A DNA stretch of 8,023 bases from Candidatus Tayloriibacteriota bacterium (GTDB taxonomy: Bacteria; Patescibacteriota; Minisyncoccia; Phycocordibacterales; GWA1-40-21). Below are positions 1 through 6,179 of this stretch, in pieces. The stretch covers positions 1 through 8,023 of the forward strand of contig JAPLZG010000061.1 of the NCBI GenBank assembly GCA_026395155.1. Direction: 5' to 3'. Within the stretch, counting starts at the first letter, position 1, and the number at the start of each line of letters is the position of its first letter. The notes beneath the pieces were generated by a model, which searched no databases, was not told the origin of the DNA, and was given only the letters and a program-made list of their open reading frames with translations. The position numbers and the translations under genes were made by a program.

Positions 1-197
1 AAACCATCCTTAAACCAACAGAAATTATTTGCCCACCAGCGCTTCGTCCAGCAGCGATTATTCTCATCGCAATGCTTGGGGCAAAAGGAAAATCAATTTT
101 AAGAAATGTTTACAGTATAAACAGAGGTTATGAAGAAATAGCAAAAAGATTAAATTCTATTGGAGCTAAAATAAAGGTTATCTCACAGAGCCTTTAA
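1..197 (+). CDS. murA: UDP-N-acetylglucosamine 1-carboxyvinyltransferase (MurA), C-terminal fragment
   Basis: This is the last 64 codons of a gene whose start lies outside the window, read from base 3 and ending in TAA at 195-197. The fragment contains PPALRPAAIILIAMLGAKG followed by VYSINRGYEEIAKRLNSIGAKI. These match the MurA C-terminus, where the family has DLRA...AGLIAEG and then the IDRGYE..EKLRALGA signature. MurA transfers enolpyruvate from PEP to UDP-GlcNAc in the cytoplasm, the first committed step of peptidoglycan synthesis. The arginine of the DLRA loop, which contacts PEP in the known enzymes, is retained (ALRP), but the preceding aspartate is replaced by alanine; I treat this as a lineage variant. 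No terminator is obvious directly after the stop. The family call is secure; nothing can be said about the missing N-terminal part. Confidence 0.9.
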   Translation, partial: TILKPTEIICPPALRPAAIILIAMLGAKGKSILRNVYSINRGYEEIAKRLNSIGAKIKVISQSL

Positions 198-222
198 AAA
201 ACACTAATATAAATTTTTGAAT

Positions 223-272
223 TGTCATTCCCACCCGCCTGAATGTAGTCAGCAAGTGCAGACAGGAATCCA
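223..272. repeat. Diverged REP-like dispersed repeat
   Basis: The segment begins TGTCATTCCCACCCGCCTGA and ends GACAGGAATCCAT. Bacterial dispersed extragenic repeats often have this TGTCATTCC...GGAATCCA frame. The outer ATTCC/GGAAT arms are complementary, but the centre is degraded and forms no good hairpin. It shares the TGTCATTCC start with the repeat at 2626-2712, though the centre does not match. I read it as an eroded member of the same kind of element. Confidence 0.4.
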
Positions 273-417
273 TTTAAGAAACACCATATACAGTATACAA
301 ATGGTATTTTTTATTTACTCTATAAACTTTCAACTTTTTACTTTAAACTATTTTATTATCTCCTTGAAAAAAAGTCATAATTCTGTCATTATTCACCCTA
401 TAAATTTCTTACTGACA

Positions 418-513
418 CATTATGCAATAATTCGAGTGCTAAAAGGTAAGAAAAATGTTAAATTATACATAGATCTTGTGAAGAACATGCAGGTAAAATA
501 GCATTGCATAATG
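418..513. repeat. Spaced inverted repeat CATTATGCAAT / ATTGCATAATG
   Basis: CATTATGCAAT at 418-428 is perfectly complementary to ATTGCATAATG at 503-513, with 74 bases between. The right arm sits inside a small local hairpin (GCATT/AATGC at 501-514). It could be a structured leader upstream of priA or chance in AT-rich DNA. An 11-bp perfect match containing GC pairs is mildly suggestive only. Confidence 0.35.
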
Positions 514-556
514 CAAAAAGTTATTTTATAAATATGCTGTTAGTAAATACACAGTA

Positions 557-587
557 AGTTATTAAAATAAGTCGTTAATAACTTTTT
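557..587 (+). terminator. AT-only hairpin with T-run upstream of priA
   Basis: AGTTATTAA (557-565) pairs perfectly with TTAATAACT (575-583) around a 9-nt loop and is followed by five T residues (583-587). It has the shape of an intrinsic terminator for transcripts entering from murA, but the stem has almost no GC pairs, so strength would be low. It ends 24 bp before the priA start and could instead be a leader element. Confidence 0.35.
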
Positions 588-611
588 ATCAGTAAGAGCT
601 TTATTGGGTAA

Positions 612-2546
612 ATGAGAGTCATAGAAGTAATACCAATTTCTCGTGGAATATCAAAAGAAACACTTTCGTATTTTACCGGAAGCGATGTTTCAGTTGGCTC
701 AATAGTTAAAGTCCCCTTAAGAAAAAGAACAGTCCCCGCCCTTATTATTTCTTCTAAAGAAGTAGATGAATCAAAATCAGAAATAAAAAATTATTCATAT
801 CAACTTAAAAAAATTGAAAAAGTAAAAGCATTTAATTTATTAAAAAAGGAGTTTGTCGAGAGTTCAAGCAAAATGGCAGATTATTATGCTGGTCCAACTG
901 GGTCAGTATTAAGTTCCATTATTCCAAAAGTCTTTATAGAAAATGCAGATAAATTTTCATCTCTCAGTGAATCAATTGTTGCGGAAAAAATAGAAAGTGT
1001 TTTACCAATTCAAGAGAAATTTGTCTTACAGTCGAGTGACGAAGATAGATATACACATTATAAAAGCATAATAAGAGAAGAATTTGCACGTGGTTCGTCT
1101 GTTTTCTTTTGTCTTCCAACAATCCAAGATATTAAAAAAGCGGTAGAAAAATTACAAAAAGGAATAGAATCTTATACTTTTATACTTCACAGTGGACTTT
1201 CTAAAAAAGAAATAATAGATACGATAAATAAAATTTCTATTGAGAATCACCCTCTCCTTATCATTGCTACAGGTGGTTTTTTATCAATACCTCAAAAAAA
1301 GATAGGAACAATAATACTAGATAAAGAAAATTCAAGATCATACAAAACGCAAGTTAAACCTTACATTGATATAAGAAAATTTGCTGAAATATTTGCCGAA
1401 AAAATAAAAGCCAAAATAATTTTTGGAGATCTCTTACTTAGAGCTGAAACTATTTGGAGATATAAAAATGCCGAGCTCGTAGAAATAGCCCCCCTCAAGT
1501 TTCGTTCACTAACAACATCATCTCAAGAAATAATTGATATGAAATTCAAAAAAGAAGATTTAATTAATGAACAAAATCCTAAACAAGAAATTAAAAAAGA
1601 ATTTAAAATACTCAGTAAAGAACTTGAAGAAAAAATAAAAGAAAATTTTGAAAACAATGAGCATATGTTCATCTTCACAACAAGAAGAGGGTTTTCTCCT
1701 TCAACTGTTTGTGCGGATTGTAGCAATATAGTTAAATGTAATAACTGTGGTGCTCATACTGTGCTTCACAAATCACCTGCAGAAAATTTCTTCCTATGTC
1801 ATAAATGTGGTGAAAGAAGAAGTGCATTAGAAAAATGTGCAAATTGCGGAGGATGGAGACTGTCAACGATTGGTATTGGTGCCGAATTTGTTGAAGAAAA
1901 AATAAAAGAGCTCTTTCCAAATGGAAAAGTATTTAGAATAGATTCTGATATAACTCCGACACATAAAAAAGCACAACAAGTTGCTGAAAAGTTTTACAAT
2001 TCTCCACAAAGTATTTTAGTAGGAACAGAAATGGCACTTCTATATTTATCAGATAAAGTAGAAAATTCAGCAGTGGTATCAATGGATTCATTCTTTTCTA
2101 TTCCAGACTTCAGAATAAATGAGCGGGTTTTAAATATTCTTCTTAAAATGCGTGCAATGACAGACAGAAAACTCATAATTCAGACGCGAGACATATCACA
2201 AAAAGTTTTTAATTATGCAGTGGAGGGAAATTTAATCGATTTTTATAAAGATGAGATTGAAGATAGAAAAATGCTAAAGTATCCACCTTTTTCAACTCTC
2301 ATAAAAATTTCTATCTCTGGCACAAAAGATGAGGTAATTGATCTTTTAGAAAATCTACAAAAACAAATAGGACCTTATGAAATTGATATTTTTCCTGCTT
2401 TTATTCCGCAATCAAAAGGAAAATATGGTGTAAATGGGATAATTAAAATCCCTGAAAAAGAATGGCCCAACAAAAAACTTTCAGAAATTTTTAAATCCTT
2501 ACCACCAAATTTTTCTATAAATGTTGATCCGGACAGTTTGATTTAA
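612..2546 (+). CDS. priA: PriA-like primosomal protein N' with eroded helicase motifs
   Basis: The 644-residue product is collinear with PriA, the replication-restart helicase (E. coli about 730 residues). Residues 1-105 resemble the 3'-end-binding domain (VGSIVKVPLRKRTVPALI). The zinc module has all eight cysteines: C367, C370, C376, C379, C396, C399, C409 and C412. The C-terminal part keeps PDFRINER (498-505), RKMLKYPPF (552-560) and the terminal VDPDSL. The catalytic motifs are lost. The Walker A position of GVTGSGKT reads SSDEDRYT (141-148), DEEH reads DKEN (237-240), the motif III region of GSATPALET reads GDLLLRAET (272-280), and QVAGRAGR reads KMRAMTDR (512-519). Neighbouring landmarks such as LHSGL (192-196) and GTEM (471-474) survive. 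The frame is uninterrupted, so this is a maintained protein and not a pseudogene. It probably binds forks or primosome partners without unwinding DNA. No good Shine-Dalgarno precedes the ATG. Confidence 0.88.
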   Translation: MRVIEVIPISRGISKETLSYFTGSDVSVGSIVKVPLRKRTVPALIISSKEVDESKSEIKNYSYQLKKIEKVKAFNLLKKEFVESSSKMADYYAGPTGSVLSSIIPKVFIENADKFSSLSESIVAEKIESVLPIQEKFVLQSSDEDRYTHYKSIIREEFARGSSVFFCLPTIQDIKKAVEKLQKGIESYTFILHSGLSKKEIIDTINKISIENHPLLIIATGGFLSIPQKKIGTIILDKENSRSYKTQVKPYIDIRKFAEIFAEKIKAKIIFGDLLLRAETIWRYKNAELVEIAPLKFRSLTTSSQEIIDMKFKKEDLINEQNPKQEIKKEFKILSKELEEKIKENFENNEHMFIFTTRRGFSPSTVCADCSNIVKCNNCGAHTVLHKSPAENFFLCHKCGERRSALEKCANCGGWRLSTIGIGAEFVEEKIKELFPNGKVFRIDSDITPTHKKAQQVAEKFYNSPQSILVGTEMALLYLSDKVENSAVVSMDSFFSIPDFRINERVLNILLKMRAMTDRKLIIQTRDISQKVFNYAVEGNLIDFYKDEIEDRKMLKYPPFSTLIKISISGTKDEVIDLLENLQKQIGPYEIDIFPAFIPQSKGKYGVNGIIKIPEKEWPNKKLSEIFKSLPPNFSINVDPDSLI

Positions 2547-2591
2547 TAAAATTAAATCAAACAGAATATGGAATATAGAATGTGGAATATT

Positions 2592-2626
2592 GATAGACCC
2601 GATTTGCGTAGCAAATCGGTTCTATC
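2592..2626. repeat. Long hairpin with triloop downstream of priA
   Basis: GATAGA (2592-2597) and CCGATTTGC (2599-2607) pair with GCAAATCGG (2611-2619) and TCTATC (2621-2626). This makes a 15-bp stem with one C/T mismatch and a GTA triloop. No T-run follows. It is the first of a run of inverted repeats behind priA and may slow 3' exonucleases or act as a weak terminator. Confidence 0.65.
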
Positions 2627-2712
2627 TGTCATTCCAGCCCCGTTCTTCAACGGGGTAAACTCCGGCGGGAATAAAGGAAAAAAATGGATCCCGTTCTTCA
2701 ACGGGATGACAG
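2626..2712. repeat. Compound REP-like element with two CTTC-loop hairpins
   Basis: Outer arms CTGTCAT (2626-2632) and ATGACAG (2706-2712) are complementary. Between them are two hairpins with the same CTTC tetraloop: CCCCGTT/AACGGGG (2638-2655) and ATCCCGTT/AACGGGAT (2688-2707). The second hairpin with its flanks (TGGATCCCGT...ACGGGATGACAGAA) recurs at 3868-3897. The nested symmetry is typical of REP/BIME-type dispersed extragenic repeats or small nonautonomous elements. No transposase gene is present. Confidence 0.65.
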
Positions 2713-2747
2713 AATAGAGGATTTTTGCGGAGCAAAAATCCTCTATT
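2713..2747. repeat. Perfect 16-bp hairpin with GGA triloop
   Basis: AATAGAGGATTTTTGC (2713-2728) is fully complementary to GCAAAAATCCTCTATT (2732-2747), with a GGA loop. It abuts the preceding compound repeat without a gap. Like the hairpin at 2592-2626 it has a three-base loop closed by TTGC/GCAA, so the two flanking hairpins look like members of one family enclosing the REP-like element. Confidence 0.65.
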
Positions 2748-2783
2748 GTATTATTCTAAAATCTAGAATCTAAAATCATCCCA

Positions 2784-2925
2784 GTATCAAAAACCGCAAA
2801 CAATCTTCTAACAAAACACTAAGAAAACAGAGGGTTGGACTATTCGTCCCCGTGTTTTGTATTTCCAAAATAGTTTTTATCAAAAATATAAATTATAGTT
2901 TTAATACTTACGGCGGTTTTGATAC
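2784..2925 (+). ncRNA. Candidate structured RNA between priA and ftsQ
   Basis: GTATCAAAAACCGC (2784-2797) pairs with GCGGTTTTGATAC (2913-2925), leaving one bulged A. Inside, ACAAAACAC (2811-2819) pairs with GTGTTTTGT (2852-2860), and at the tip GGAC/GTCC (2837-2849) closes a TATTC loop. This gives an extended nested fold of about 142 nt, followed directly by the intrinsic terminator at 2945-2984. A poor promoter candidate (TTGTAT at 2746-2751, TAAAAT at 2771-2776, 19-bp spacer) would start transcription at about 2783, just where the closing stem begins. I do not recognise a known RNA family. The strand is inferred from the terminator and promoter; the same pairing is possible on the minus strand, where it would lie beyond the ftsQ stop. 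Confidence 0.4.
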
Positions 2926-2932
2926 AGGATTA

Positions 2933-2993
2933 GATTTTCGCAAACCGTAAAAAACACTTTTATATCAAAAGGTGTTTTTTACGGGCGAAAATC
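2933..2993. terminator. Bidirectional terminator overlapping the ftsQ stop codon
   Basis: CCGTAAAAAACAC (2945-2957) pairs with GTGTTTTTTACGG (2972-2984). The stem extends outward through GATTTTCGC (2933-2941) and GCGAAAATC (2985-2993) after a 3-nt AAA bulge. The inner hairpin ACAC-TTTT/AAAA-GTGT is followed by six T on each strand (2975-2980 for plus, the A-run 2949-2954 for minus), so it can stop transcription both ways. The right arm lies inside the last codons and stop of minus-strand ftsQ, so coding and terminator functions overlap. Confidence 0.75.
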
Positions 2994-3818
2994 AAAATGC
3001 ACCTTATTCCCATACCTAAGGTCTATATGATTTATTTTCTTCTTAATATACCCGTCATTTATCAGAGATTGTAAATTAATTAAAGTTTTCTCGAAAATTT
3101 CTTTATTATTTAATAAGATTTTTCCTCCGTCTACCAAATCAACTTCATATTCATTAATACTTATTGCATTAAAAGAATACGGATTCAAATTCATATTTTT
3201 AAGTACTACAAAAAAATTATTAATTTCTCCAAACCTTAAATTATTAAAATAGTTTTGTCCTATTGGATTATCACTTGTAATCAAACCAAAATATTTAACA
3301 AAATGACGACTATCTGTTGTGGATAATTCAGAAAAAATAAAACCATCCTTATCCATCAAATAGCATCCGAACAACTCTTTTGTTTTATTTTTACACCAAC
3401 TATATTCTGGAACTCTCTCTGTGATTTCTATGTTAATTTTTGTTAACCCAACAAATTTAATATAAACACTTTCAACTTTCTTCACTCTATCTAAAATAGT
3501 TCTGGGTATCTCTAATCTTTGAAACAAAAGTATATTGTCAGTCGGTATTATCCATAAGTATCTTTCATTTATTTTTTCTTCAACAATTGCTAATATTTCC
3601 CCACTTGTTACTGTAGAATTACCAGAAATATTAATATCTTGTATTCTCACTTCTTTTCTTGTAAGACCAAGAACTCCTAAAGATAAAAAAAACAAAATAA
3701 AAATAAACCAGACAAACACTTTTTTATATTCGCACTTGCCCTTTAAAATTTTAGTTTTAACAAAACGACCATTTTTGATATCTAAACTAATAAACCAGCT
3801 AAACCATAATTTAAACAT
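2979..3818 (-). CDS. ftsQ: Cell division protein FtsQ/DivIB (POTRA domain)
   Basis: The 279-residue product has a basic cytoplasmic N-terminus of about 33 residues and one membrane segment at about 34-52 (VFVWFIFILFFLSLGVLGL). A POTRA domain follows at about 57-135: VRIQDINISGNSTV, the turn to the second helix near PRTILDRVKKVESVYIKF, and INIEITERVPEYSW. The C-terminal beta domain ends in IDLRYGNKVHFDF, the usual FtsQ finish (IDLR..N.V). FtsQ is a bitopic divisome protein that links FtsL/FtsB to septal wall synthesis outside the membrane. Size and order fit the family. The gene follows serS on the same strand with an 89-bp gap carrying a dispersed repeat, and it ends inside a bidirectional terminator. 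It is not in a dcw cluster with murC, ftsA or ftsZ. Promoter-like boxes (TTGTAA 3849-3854, TGCAAT 3826-3831) would start RNA at about 3819, directly before the ATG. Confidence 0.85.
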   Translation of the reverse strand: MFKLWFSWFISLDIKNGRFVKTKILKGKCEYKKVFVWFIFILFFLSLGVLGLTRKEVRIQDINISGNSTVTSGEILAIVEEKINERYLWIIPTDNILLFQRLEIPRTILDRVKKVESVYIKFVGLTKINIEITERVPEYSWCKNKTKELFGCYLMDKDGFIFSELSTTDSRHFVKYFGLITSDNPIGQNYFNNLRFGEINNFFVVLKNMNLNPYSFNAISINEYEVDLVDGGKILLNNKEIFEKTLINLQSLINDGYIKKKINHIDLRYGNKVHFDFRP

Positions 3819-3825
3819 GAGTGTT

Positions 3826-3854
3826 ATTGCAAAAAAATTTTATTGGGTTTACAA
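3826..3854 (-). promoter_or_regulatory. Putative ftsQ promoter, near-leaderless
   Basis: On the minus strand TTGTAA (3849-3854) and TGCAAT (3826-3831) are separated by 17 bp. Each matches four of six consensus bases. The predicted start at about 3819 leaves at most one base before the ATG at 3818, and no Shine-Dalgarno is visible. The support is the spacing and the similarity to the serS and dprA arrangements. Confidence 0.4.
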
Positions 3855-3865
3855 GAAAAGTAACA

Positions 3866-3899
3866 GATGGATCCCGTCCTCCAACGGGATGACAGAAAT
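3866..3899. repeat. Second copy of the TGGATCCCGT hairpin repeat
   Basis: ATCCCGT (3871-3877) and ACGGGAT (3884-3890) form a hairpin with a CCTCCA loop, followed by GACAGAAATAG. It is nearly identical to the right half of the element at 2626-2712 (loop CTTC there). The copy sits in the serS-ftsQ spacer and has no T-run, so it is a dispersed repeat and not a clear terminator. Confidence 0.7.
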
Positions 3900-3907
3900 A
3901 GATGATA

Positions 3908-5185
3908 CTATTTCTTCCCTATAAATTCCTTTCCTCCCATATATTTCTGGAGTGCTTTAGGAACTTTCACAGAACCGTCAGCTTGTTGATTATTTTCAAT
4001 TATTTGGATCAATATTCTTGGTGTTGCAACAGCAGTATTATTTAGAGAATGCGTAAATTTCATCTTACCATCAGTATCTTTGTATCTTATATTAAGCCTT
4101 CTACACTGGAAATCATGAAAATATGAACAAGAATGTGTCTCACCGTATTTATTCTTTGATGGCATCCATGTTTCAATATCATATTTTTTTACTTGGCCAA
4201 TACCCAAATCTCCACCACAATTTACAACAACATGATATGGAAGCTCTAGAGTCTGTAAAATATCTTCAGAATTAGCTAATAATTCCTCGTGATTTTTCAC
4301 ACTTTCTTCATGTGAAGCTTCACAAAGTATTACTTGTTCGAATTTCATAAATTCATGAACTCTATACAAACCTTTTACGTCTTTACTGTAACTTCCCGCC
4401 TCTCTTCTAAACGCAGGAGAAAAAGCCAAAACTTTTTTAGGTAAATCTTTTTTATCTAAAATTTTATCAGCAAAATATCCCATAGTAGCCACTTCGGCTG
4501 TACCGGCAAGATAATCAGCATCCTGTGTTTTATATAAATCATCTTCTCCTTGTGGCAAAAATCCTGTACCCAAAAGTGCTTCTCTTCTAACAAGTGATGG
4601 AACAAGCATCATAGAATATTCTGGATGTTTTGATCTAAATAAATCTATAGCGAGTTGCCATACAGCAAACTCAAGTTCAGCACCTTCATTTTTTAAGAAA
4701 TAACCTCTGAAACCAGCAACCTTTGCACCTGTTTCAAAATCAGCTAAATCAAGTCTTTCCATTATTTCAATATGATCTTTAACTTGAAAATCAAATTTTG
4801 GAATCTCACCCCAAACCTTTACTTCTTTATTGTCTGCATCAGTATCACCTTCTGGAACAGAAACATCTGGGACATTTGGAACAGAAAGCATAAGTATTTG
4901 CCAAGTCTTCATAATTTCTTTCAATTCTTCTTCCTCCTTTTGTAATTCATCTTTAAGAATTTTCATTTGAGAGAAAAGCTCTTTCTTTGCAGAATCATCT
5001 TGAATCTGAGGTATTCTTTGAGAAACCTCATTTTGATTGGCTCTTTTCTTTTCAATTTCCGCAAGAAGCTCCTTTCTCTTATCATCTGCTTTCAAAAGAT
5101 CATCAACATTAAATTTGATCCTCTTTTTTCTAGCAGCTTCCGTAATTAAATCTTTATTTTCTCTAATGAATTTTATGTCTAACAT
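3908..5185 (-). CDS. serS: Seryl-tRNA synthetase
   Basis: The enzyme charges tRNA-Ser (and tRNA-Sec where present) with serine in the cytoplasm; 425 residues is the normal bacterial length. Residues 1-100 form the long N-terminal coiled-coil arm, starting MLDIKFIREN and rich in Lys/Glu (DDKRKELLAEIEKKRANQNE), which grips the tRNA long variable arm. The class II core shows the serine-binding TAEV (229-232), motif 2 FRREAGSYSKDVKGLYRVHEF (259-279) and motif 3 LNNTAVATPRILIQIIENNQ (381-400) with its invariant R390. The C-terminus DGSVKVPKALQKYMGG is canonical. Motif 3 differs from the usual bacterial LNGSGLAVGRT and looks more like the archaeal/eukaryotic LN.T..AT.R form. The ATG has no Shine-Dalgarno but lies just behind a good promoter, so the message is probably leaderless. 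It may be cotranscribed with downstream ftsQ. Confidence 0.97.
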   Translation of the reverse strand: MLDIKFIRENKDLITEAARKKRIKFNVDDLLKADDKRKELLAEIEKKRANQNEVSQRIPQIQDDSAKKELFSQMKILKDELQKEEEELKEIMKTWQILMLSVPNVPDVSVPEGDTDADNKEVKVWGEIPKFDFQVKDHIEIMERLDLADFETGAKVAGFRGYFLKNEGAELEFAVWQLAIDLFRSKHPEYSMMLVPSLVRREALLGTGFLPQGEDDLYKTQDADYLAGTAEVATMGYFADKILDKKDLPKKVLAFSPAFRREAGSYSKDVKGLYRVHEFMKFEQVILCEASHEESVKNHEELLANSEDILQTLELPYHVVVNCGGDLGIGQVKKYDIETWMPSKNKYGETHSCSYFHDFQCRRLNIRYKDTDGKMKFTHSLNNTAVATPRILIQIIENNQQADGSVKVPKALQKYMGGKEFIGKK

Positions 5186-5193
5186 GATTTTAA

Positions 5194-5221
5194 ATATTAG
5201 CCGTTAGCTTTTAGGTGTTAA
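5194..5221 (-). promoter_or_regulatory. serS promoter, near-leaderless
   Basis: On the minus strand TTAACA (5216-5221, five of six consensus bases) and TAATAT (5194-5199) are spaced by 16 bp. The expected start near 5187 lies about two bases before the serS ATG at 5185. No Shine-Dalgarno could fit, which implies a leaderless transcript. Confidence 0.6.
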
Positions 5222-5267
5222 ATAAATTCAAACCACAAAACTTTGAGCTTTTAATTATTAATAAATC

Positions 5268-5296
5268 TTTCAATTAATAATAACAGATGTTAGAAT
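5268..5296 (+). promoter_or_regulatory. Putative dprA promoter, near-leaderless
   Basis: The -10 TAGAAT (5291-5296) matches five of six consensus bases. A weak -35 candidate TTTCAA (5268-5273) lies 17 bp upstream. Transcription would begin near 5303, two bases before the dprA ATG at 5305. An AT-only inverted repeat (ATTATTAAT 5254-5262, ATTAATAAT 5273-5281) overlaps the -35 area. The 119-bp serS-dprA spacer therefore appears to carry divergent promoters. Confidence 0.45.
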
Positions 5297-5304
5297 AAAC
5301 TCAA

Positions 5305-6177
5305 ATGCTAAAAAACTTTGAAATAAAGATAATAAATAAAGATTATATTCCAGAAATGCTTCGAGAGATTCCGGATTGCCCAGAAAAATTATACATTCAA
5401 GGCAAATTACCGAGTCAAGAAACAAAACTTCTTTGTGTTGTTGGTTCGAGAAAATATACTCAATATGGAAAAGATGTTTGTGAAAAAATAATATCGGGAC
5501 TACGTGGTTATGATATTACAATAGTATCAGGGCTTGCTCTCGGTATTGATGGAATAGCACATAGGTCTGCACTTGATGCTGGCCTAAAGACAATTGCTGT
5601 CCCTGGCTCAGGGCTTGATGAGTCTGTGCTTTATCCAAGTACTCATAAAAATCTTGCTCAAAAAATACTAGAAACTGGCGGAGCTTTAATTTCCGAATTT
5701 GAACCAAAATTTCATGCGACACCATATAGCTTTCCGCAAAGAAATAGAATTATGGCTGGAATGTCCCATGCTGTTCTTGTTATTGAAGCAGAAATAAAAT
5801 CAGGAACACTTATAACATCAAAATTTGCAACAGAATATAATAGAGATGTTTTAACTATCCCCGGTTCAATTTTTTCTAAAAATTCTGAAGGACCAAATAT
5901 GCTTATAAGGCTTGGTGCAACACCTATAAGAAAAAGTGAAGATGTTTTGGAAGCTCTTGGATTTAAAATTGATGAAGAACCACAAAACTTAGAATTAAAA
6001 TATTCTGATTGCTCTCCTGAAGAATTACTTGTAGTCAAGATACTTGATACACCAAAAACAAAAGATGATTTAATAAGAGAATCACATATGCCCACATCAA
6101 AAGTCTGTGCGATAATTTCAATAATGGAAATTAAAGGACTCATTAAAGAAAGTATGGGAGAGGTTCATTTAATTTAA
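5305..6177 (+). CDS. dprA: DNA-processing protein DprA/Smf
   Basis: DprA binds incoming single-stranded DNA during natural transformation and loads RecA onto it in the cytoplasm. The 290-residue product has the extended Rossmann fold. Visible landmarks are VGSRKYTQYG (46-55), SGLALGIDGIAHRSAL (75-90), VPGSGLD...YPSTHKNLA (99-118), GGALISEF (125-132), FPQRNRIMAGMS (143-154), and a long conserved stretch from SGTLITSKFATEYNRDVLTIPG to SEGPNMLIRLGATP (166-207). Residues 237-290 form the small C-terminal winged-helix domain common in the family. An N-terminal SAM-like region is missing, so the protein is shorter than the roughly 360-residue long forms. It stands alone here: the frequent neighbour topA is absent and the gene is divergent from serS. 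A hairpin with a T-run follows the stop. Start choice rests on the first in-frame ATG directly behind a -10 box. Confidence 0.96.
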   Translation: MLKNFEIKIINKDYIPEMLREIPDCPEKLYIQGKLPSQETKLLCVVGSRKYTQYGKDVCEKIISGLRGYDITIVSGLALGIDGIAHRSALDAGLKTIAVPGSGLDESVLYPSTHKNLAQKILETGGALISEFEPKFHATPYSFPQRNRIMAGMSHAVLVIEAEIKSGTLITSKFATEYNRDVLTIPGSIFSKNSEGPNMLIRLGATPIRKSEDVLEALGFKIDEEPQNLELKYSDCSPEELLVVKILDTPKTKDDLIRESHMPTSKVCAIISIMEIKGLIKESMGEVHLI

Positions 6178-6179
6178 AT

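Larger units (their letters stand above)
198..611. other. Noncoding AT-rich spacer between murA and priA
   Basis: These 414 bases hold no gene that I can support. An open frame at 217-501 (94 codons) has no family resemblance, starts inside a dispersed-repeat-like segment, and has the Ile/Leu/Phe/Ser/Asn-rich composition expected of untranslated AT-rich DNA. The stretch contains the repeat-like segment 223-272, a spaced inverted repeat at 418-513 and a hairpin with a T-run at 557-587 just before priA. No clear ribosome binding site or promoter for priA is visible. Confidence 0.6.

Noticed and set aside
217..501. 94-codon plus-strand open frame between murA and priA
   Set aside because: It starts inside a dispersed-repeat-like segment, has low-complexity AT-driven composition (Ile, Leu, Phe, Asn), no ribosome site and no family resemblance.
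612..2546. priA as a pseudogene
   Set aside because: The catalytic motifs are missing, but the frame is intact over 644 codons and the eight zinc cysteines and C-terminal motifs are conserved, so it is kept as a functional CDS.
2592..2747. CRISPR array in the hairpin cluster behind priA
   Set aside because: The repeats are inverted and nested, of different sequences and lengths, with no regular repeat-spacer spacing.
3535..3924. 129-codon plus-strand frame antisense to ftsQ and running through the repeat
   Set aside because: It lies mostly opposite a recognisable FtsQ gene and ends inside a dispersed repeat and the serS tail; it is a shadow frame.
5712..6143. 143-codon minus-strand frame inside dprA
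   Set aside because: It is fully antisense to a strongly conserved DprA reading frame; its Ser/Ile-rich product matches nothing I recognise.
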